A DNA stretch of 64,000 nt from Actinomadura sp. DC4 (lineage in GTDB: Bacteria > Actinomycetota > Actinomycetes > Streptosporangiales > Streptosporangiaceae). This document shows positions 61,301-64,000 of the stretch, piece after piece. A model generated the notes under the pieces. It had not been told where the DNA came from. It did not search any database and saw nothing but the letters and a program-made list of their open reading frames with translations. The stretch lies in assembly GCF_030406325.1 (NCBI RefSeq), contig NZ_JAUEQY010000011.1, forward strand, positions 234,278 through 298,277, given 5' to 3'. Each line of letters starts with the position of its first letter. Position 1 is the first letter of the stretch. Both the position numbers and the translations under genes were made by a program.

Positions 61301-64000
61301 GCCTCAGGCCCGCGCCGGACCGGGCGGGCGCCGGCGAGCCGGCAGCCGCCGACCATTACAGCTACCACGAGGTCGACCCGGGCACCGGCGTCAGGACCGA
61401 GACGCATGTCGGTCCCGACGAAGTGGTGGTGAGCGCCAAGCCCGCCGGCGGGGAGGTGCCGACGCAGTCGTCGGCGTTCAAGGGCGGCAAGCGGATCCCG
61501 GTCGGCGAGCCGCAGCGGCGGCTGCCCGTCTACGACCATGGCAAGGGCCGATGGGACGTCGAGACCGTCGGCGTCAGGCCGGACGCGCCGCACGAAGCCC
61601 CCCCGGGCCGCCCGCCCGCGTCATCCGAGGGTAAGCCCGAGTCGTACCAGGTGCTCCGGAAGGATGGCGACGGCAACGTCGACCTGCTGACCTTCGAAGG
61701 CCGCCCGGCGGACGTACCGGGACCGAAGGGGGGCGGGAACGACGGTTACAAGTACCACTCTCTCGACGGGGGCGACCCGCAAGGCTGGCACGACGGGAAT
61801 CCCTTCGGGACTCCGAAGACCGTCGACCGGGTCAGCAGCGCGCCCGGCGGGTCCCGGCTGGACGGCAAGCCGGTCGAGAACACCGAACCGCCCGCGATCC
61901 TCGTACGCGACCAGCACACCGGCCTGTACGAGAAGGTCACGCCGGTCTCGTCCGGCGGCAGGCCCGAGACGGGCGGCAAGCCCGCCCCCGGAGGACGAAG
62001 CTACTTCCAGTTCGGTTCCGACGGCGACCTGCGGCCGGTCGGGGTCCGCAGCGAGAAGATCCAGGTCATCGGGGTGTCCCCCGGCGGCAAGGTCGCGCGT
62101 ACGAACTTCTCTCCTTCGGGCGAAGGCAGCCCGACCCTGGTCATCGGGAGGAACGGAATACTCACCCCGTCCTCACGGCCGAAGATCTCGGCGAGCGACC
62201 TGCGTTATGACAAGGACACCGGCCGGCTCACCTTCGAGGAGCCGGACTCGGCGGGGCCCGGGGGCGGCGGCGGTCCCGGTCATGATCCGGGTACGTCGGG
62301 CGGCGGAGCGGGGGGTACGGAGACCCGCCCCAAGGGTGGCGGCTCTCAGACCCAGACACAGACACAGACCACGACCAGGACGTTCACCGACGACAGCGTG
62401 ACGGACGCCGCCAAGCCCTCGCCCCGGTCGCCGGAAGGCGACGGTCCAGAGCAGCCCGGGAAGAAGGGTCCGCCCGAGGGCGAGGGCGCCGACGACGCGC
62501 CCGCCCAGGCGTCTCCACCCAAGGAGCAGCCGGCCGGCAGCGCCGGCTCGGGGACGTCTCCCGCCGGGAGCACGGGCACCCGTACGCGTGGCGACGGCGG
62601 TTCGAGGACGGTGACCGAGACACCGAGGCCCGTACGGACCGAGCTCTCCGAGGGCGGCACGCGGAACTCCGGCGAAGGTCCACCCACGCCCGGCGAGACG
62701 GCGTCGCCGGCGGCCGGTGCGCGGGGTTCCGGTGAGGCCGTGCCGGCGCCGAAGCAGACGTCGCGCCCGTCGGGCGGCGAACGTCCGTCGGCCGGTTCCC
62801 AAGACGGCGCGGCCCCGCGAGGCGGTCAGAAGAAGCCGGCCGAGCGGGTCGACCCGCTCGGTGAGGCCGACCGCGTCATCGACCAGGCGACCAGACTGGG
62901 CGGCACGCACGAGGTGCCGTCCAACACGAACTACGTCTCCATTCGTAGCCAGATCGCGCGGACGATCCGTACGGACGGCCTGGAGGCCGGGCGAGCCAAG
63001 GCGCACGAACTGTTGCAGCCGCGTCCGCCGCGCCCGGCGCCCAAACCGGCAGCCAAGAACGACAGCTCCAACTCGATCACCCAGGCCGACCAGGTCATCG
63101 ACAAGGCCACCAGGCTGGACGGCACCCATCAGCCGCCGTCGAACACGAACTACATCTCCGTTCGCAATCAGATCGCGCGGACGATCCGTACGGACGGTTT
63201 GGAGGCCGGGCGGGCCAAGGCGCACGAGCTGTTGCAGCCGCGTCCGGCGCATGCGGCGCCCAAGCCGGCCGCCAGGAACGGACGCCCTGACCCGCTCACC
63301 CAGGCGGACCAGGTCATCGACAAGGCGACCGGTCTGGGAGGCACGCGCCGGCCGCCGTCGAACACGGACTACGTCTCGGTCCGTAACGAGATCGCGCGGA
63401 CGATCCGCTCCGATGGTCTGGAGGCCGGGGGGGCGAAGGCGCAGGAGCTGTTGCAGCCGCGTCCGCCGCGCCCGGCGCCCAAGCCCGCCCCGAAGGAAGA
63501 ACATCCTGACCCGATCGCCCAGGCCGACCGGGTCATCGATCAGGCGACGAGGTTGGACGGCACGCATCAGCCGCCGTCGAACACGGACTACGTCTCGGTG
63601 CGCAATGAGATCGCGCGGACGATCCGTACGGACGGTTTGAAGGCGGCGCAGGCGAAGGCGCACGAGCTGTTGCAGCCGCGTCCGTCGCGTCCGGCGCCCA
63701 AGCCCGCCGCCAAGGAAGGCCACTCTGACCCGCTGACTCAGGCGGACCAGGTCATCGACAGGGCGACCGGTCCTGAGGGCACGCGTCGGCCGCCGTCGAA
63801 CACGGACTACGTCTCGGTGCGCAATGAGATCGCGCGGACGATCCGTACGGATGGTCTGAAGGCGGCGCGGGCCAAGGCGCACGAGCTGTTGCAGCCGCGT
63901 CCGTCGCGTCCGGCGCCCAAGCCCGCCGCCAAGGAAGGCCACTCTGACCCGCTGACTCAGGCGGACCAGGTCATCGACAGGGCGACCGGTCCTGAGGGCA
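58300..64000 (+). CDS. giant WXG-type ESX-associated protein with tandem repeats, 3' end outside the window
   Basis: An uninterrupted frame of 1900 codons from the ATG at 58300 to the right edge. Residues 1-125 form a WXG100-like domain (W-N-G at 53-55, WDTWANNIAKVM, DTAWKVGEAINAYADGIKDQ). Residues ~107-185 are hydrophobic and Gly/Ala-rich (TLATIFGFILGAFTAIF, LIPLLARIIGSLVNVM, ASLFGFTAGAATGAAASLGF), as in the pore-like regions of ESX polymorphic toxins. A Pro/Ala/Gly-rich linker runs to ~960, a beta-rich region to ~1330, another linker to ~1515, then 73-residue tandem repeats to the edge. Its start overlaps the eccC stop. Probably a secreted effector or surface protein; any C-terminal toxin or anchor domain would lie beyond the window. 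Confidence 0.85.
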   Translation, partial: MSGPGGTLTTWQDYLGNLDINAIYDLGNQWIRMGDSLYSEQETLDDKVASLGWNGEAGTAAWDTWANNIAKVMFNAADTAWKVGEAINAYADGIKDQAQKMAKQDNAQTLATIFGFILGAFTAIFSELASLIPLLARIIGSLVNVMSAIATRVGTLGASLFGFTAGAATGAAASLGFDMVAMGLGDLAAHNPFHVDWKSEAGNMGLGAALGGIFGAVGTADAAKPQPGPDAPFATGTPGGPPTPKGGSPRDSALPGAAPGARPGAVTPKGSTFAPTGEPNGRPAGGDPGKPEVVGAAPVVTGEGLPHSGTGEPRPNSAQGERPNGVTGEAPAPAATPKPAPAPPAGAQGVGNGPRGDATNPRPPAAEPRADAEAMGDGPSARANPPLSEGTAAAPGGGPRGDGANTKPPPAENAKPNAAVGAPPPNERTPPAAQPTPGRETPVPDTGSGARPGPDTTPPTSSGPTAARPEGRPAEGPSQRVGAPAAADPRPVATPQQGTPDTPRPQPEVPKPDPGGAVTPAPGTPNPEAVRPAAPRPEPGGAAAPAPDAVRPEAPKPDPGGAAAPTPDAVRPGAARPDPGGAEPPKADAPLAGAPAPDAVRPGAARPEPGRAEPPKPEAPRPETTARPEVSRSGPGRAEPPKPEPGRPENVRADPGDGTVAPVGAAPTAQGGGEPRTLVPSGEGQSSPVPGPEPGRTNTGPQPGAQTPGRPHQDTGARPGAAEPSGGKEPAPPSGAAKPPANGHPATPGAKTAEPSPASSAGGPRPGDVSRSPETKAYADAAEARLKDSGSAPADVPLKPAAGPPKARSGSETPTTGVSSAEAKPRPGDVSRTLETKTYADAAEARMKESGSTPEGPSPKPAAESPKAHPETDPPVSQGNGSEEPRTGVSSSESKPPETKPAPAKPDDPKATDEPPANHPADTPAATGPAEPRTKEPTDPKPEAAEPVRPQRTVPGDVPPAGETRQVFRTDERTGDSELVELATRGGRRLGGPPAGEPPPSLRPAPDRAGAGEPAAADHYSYHEVDPGTGVRTETHVGPDEVVVSAKPAGGEVPTQSSAFKGGKRIPVGEPQRRLPVYDHGKGRWDVETVGVRPDAPHEAPPGRPPASSEGKPESYQVLRKDGDGNVDLLTFEGRPADVPGPKGGGNDGYKYHSLDGGDPQGWHDGNPFGTPKTVDRVSSAPGGSRLDGKPVENTEPPAILVRDQHTGLYEKVTPVSSGGRPETGGKPAPGGRSYFQFGSDGDLRPVGVRSEKIQVIGVSPGGKVARTNFSPSGEGSPTLVIGRNGILTPSSRPKISASDLRYDKDTGRLTFEEPDSAGPGGGGGPGHDPGTSGGGAGGTETRPKGGGSQTQTQTQTTTRTFTDDSVTDAAKPSPRSPEGDGPEQPGKKGPPEGEGADDAPAQASPPKEQPAGSAGSGTSPAGSTGTRTRGDGGSRTVTETPRPVRTELSEGGTRNSGEGPPTPGETASPAAGARGSGEAVPAPKQTSRPSGGERPSAGSQDGAAPRGGQKKPAERVDPLGEADRVIDQATRLGGTHEVPSNTNYVSIRSQIARTIRTDGLEAGRAKAHELLQPRPPRPAPKPAAKNDSSNSITQADQVIDKATRLDGTHQPPSNTNYISVRNQIARTIRTDGLEAGRAKAHELLQPRPAHAAPKPAARNGRPDPLTQADQVIDKATGLGGTRRPPSNTDYVSVRNEIARTIRSDGLEAGGAKAQELLQPRPPRPAPKPAPKEEHPDPIAQADRVIDQATRLDGTHQPPSNTDYVSVRNEIARTIRTDGLKAAQAKAHELLQPRPSRPAPKPAAKEGHSDPLTQADQVIDRATGPEGTRRPPSNTDYVSVRNEIARTIRTDGLKAARAKAHELLQPRPSRPAPKPAAKEGHSDPLTQADQVIDRATGPEG
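59881..60120 (+). repeat. 60-bp repeats in the Pro/Ala-rich linker
   Basis: Within the giant protein a 20-residue unit (D/E-A-V-R-P-x-A-x-R/K-P-D/E-P-G-G-A) recurs at 59881, 59941 and 60001, with a fourth start at 60091 after a 30-nt insertion. The units encode a flexible charged Pro-rich linker and look like a recent in-frame expansion. Confidence 0.7.
60592..60986 (+). repeat. two-copy internal duplication in the giant protein
   Basis: RPGDVSRSPETKAYADAAEA at 60592 is repeated as RPGDVSRTLETKTYADAAEA at 60775. Each copy continues with E-A-R-x-K-x-S-G-S and ends with T-G-V-S-S. The second copy is about 30 nt longer. The unit is predicted to contain one helix flanked by linker. Confidence 0.7.
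62851..64000 (+). repeat. tandem 219-bp (73-residue) protein repeats, at least five full copies
   Basis: Units begin at 62851, 63070, 63289, 63508, 63727 and 63946, each exactly 219 bp after the last, and run off the window. The unit reads DPLTQADQVIDKATRLDGTH, then PSNTDYVSVRNEIARTIR, TDGLEAGRAKAHELLQPR and a Pro/Lys/Ala linker. The core looks like two or three helices. Copies from 63508 on are far more alike than the first two, so the array has grown recently by in-frame duplication. Confidence 0.95.

Noticed and set aside
62173..63942. 589-codon minus-strand frame over the repeat region, rich in RRTRRTRLQQLV-type units
   Set aside because: The repetitiveness is inherited from the 219-bp repeats of the giant plus-strand gene, whose frame has WXG features, protein-like composition and coupling to eccC.
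62851..64000. CRISPR-like regular spacing
   Set aside because: The period is 219 bp, the whole unit is repeated rather than repeat plus unique spacers, and the sequence is in-frame coding.

Overview
The window is very GC-rich, with GTG and TTG starts, frequent CGTACG arginine codons, short gaps and many ATGA or GTGA stop-start overlaps. Together with a SARP regulator, ECF sigma factors, an MbtH-linked NRPS and an actinobacterial type VII (ESX) secretion locus, this points to the chromosome of a filamentous actinomycete (Streptomyces or Streptosporangiales type). The genus cannot be fixed from this stretch. No tRNA, rRNA, CRISPR array or complete insertion sequence was found.

Layout. (1) 1-4.1 kb: small accessory genes (PRC-barrel protein, a decayed glycosyltransferase beside an intact DUF2064 gene, an ECF sigma factor, a sulfotransferase, DUF5713, a lipoprotein). 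(2) 4.15-10.15 kb: a fully coupled malonate decarboxylase operon mdcABCDEGH encoding the acyl-carrier subunit, its prosthetic-group assembly enzymes, the transferase and decarboxylase subunits and the malonyl transacylase. No malonate transporter or MdcR lies beside it. (3) 10.1-13.75 kb: a GAF histidine kinase diverging from a large ATPase-LuxR regulator. (4) 13.8-20.3 kb: an isoprenoid-precursor island: ispG, a gene fusing IspH to a polyprenyl diphosphate synthase, a SARP regulator with an odd N-terminal coiled coil, and dxs. The regions upstream of the fusion gene and of dxs share a nearly identical 17-bp element. (5) 20.3-29.7 kb: a leftward gene series: MbtH protein, bimodular NRPS (A-PCP-C-A-PCP-TE), aminotransferase, MFS exporter, and a probable phosphorothioate-DNA restriction enzyme.

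(6) 29.8-32.2 kb: an ECF41 (SigJ-type) sigma factor diverging from an oxidoreductase/cupin operon that has an ECF41-type promoter. (7) 32.2-47.3 kb: metabolic and regulatory genes in divergent pairs (aldehyde dehydrogenase/XRE regulator; quinone oxidoreductase/TetR regulator), each with a candidate inverted-repeat operator; a membrane protein; a 1106-residue P-loop protein with about 36-residue helical repeats; DUF5954; a secreted alpha/beta-hydrolase whose Shine-Dalgarno sequence lies in a hairpin; and a LAL-type LuxR regulator.

(8) 47.7-64.0 kb: an ESX type VII secretion locus: four small WXG100-type proteins, EccD, an EccA-type AAA ATPase fused to a long beta-helix, an oppositely oriented 208-residue protein of unknown function, EccC, and a giant WXG protein (at least 1900 codons) still open at the right edge. 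Its C-terminal part is built of exact 219-bp (73-residue) tandem repeats. EccB, EccE and MycP are not in the window and may lie to the right. This locus is the strongest candidate for an under-described system.
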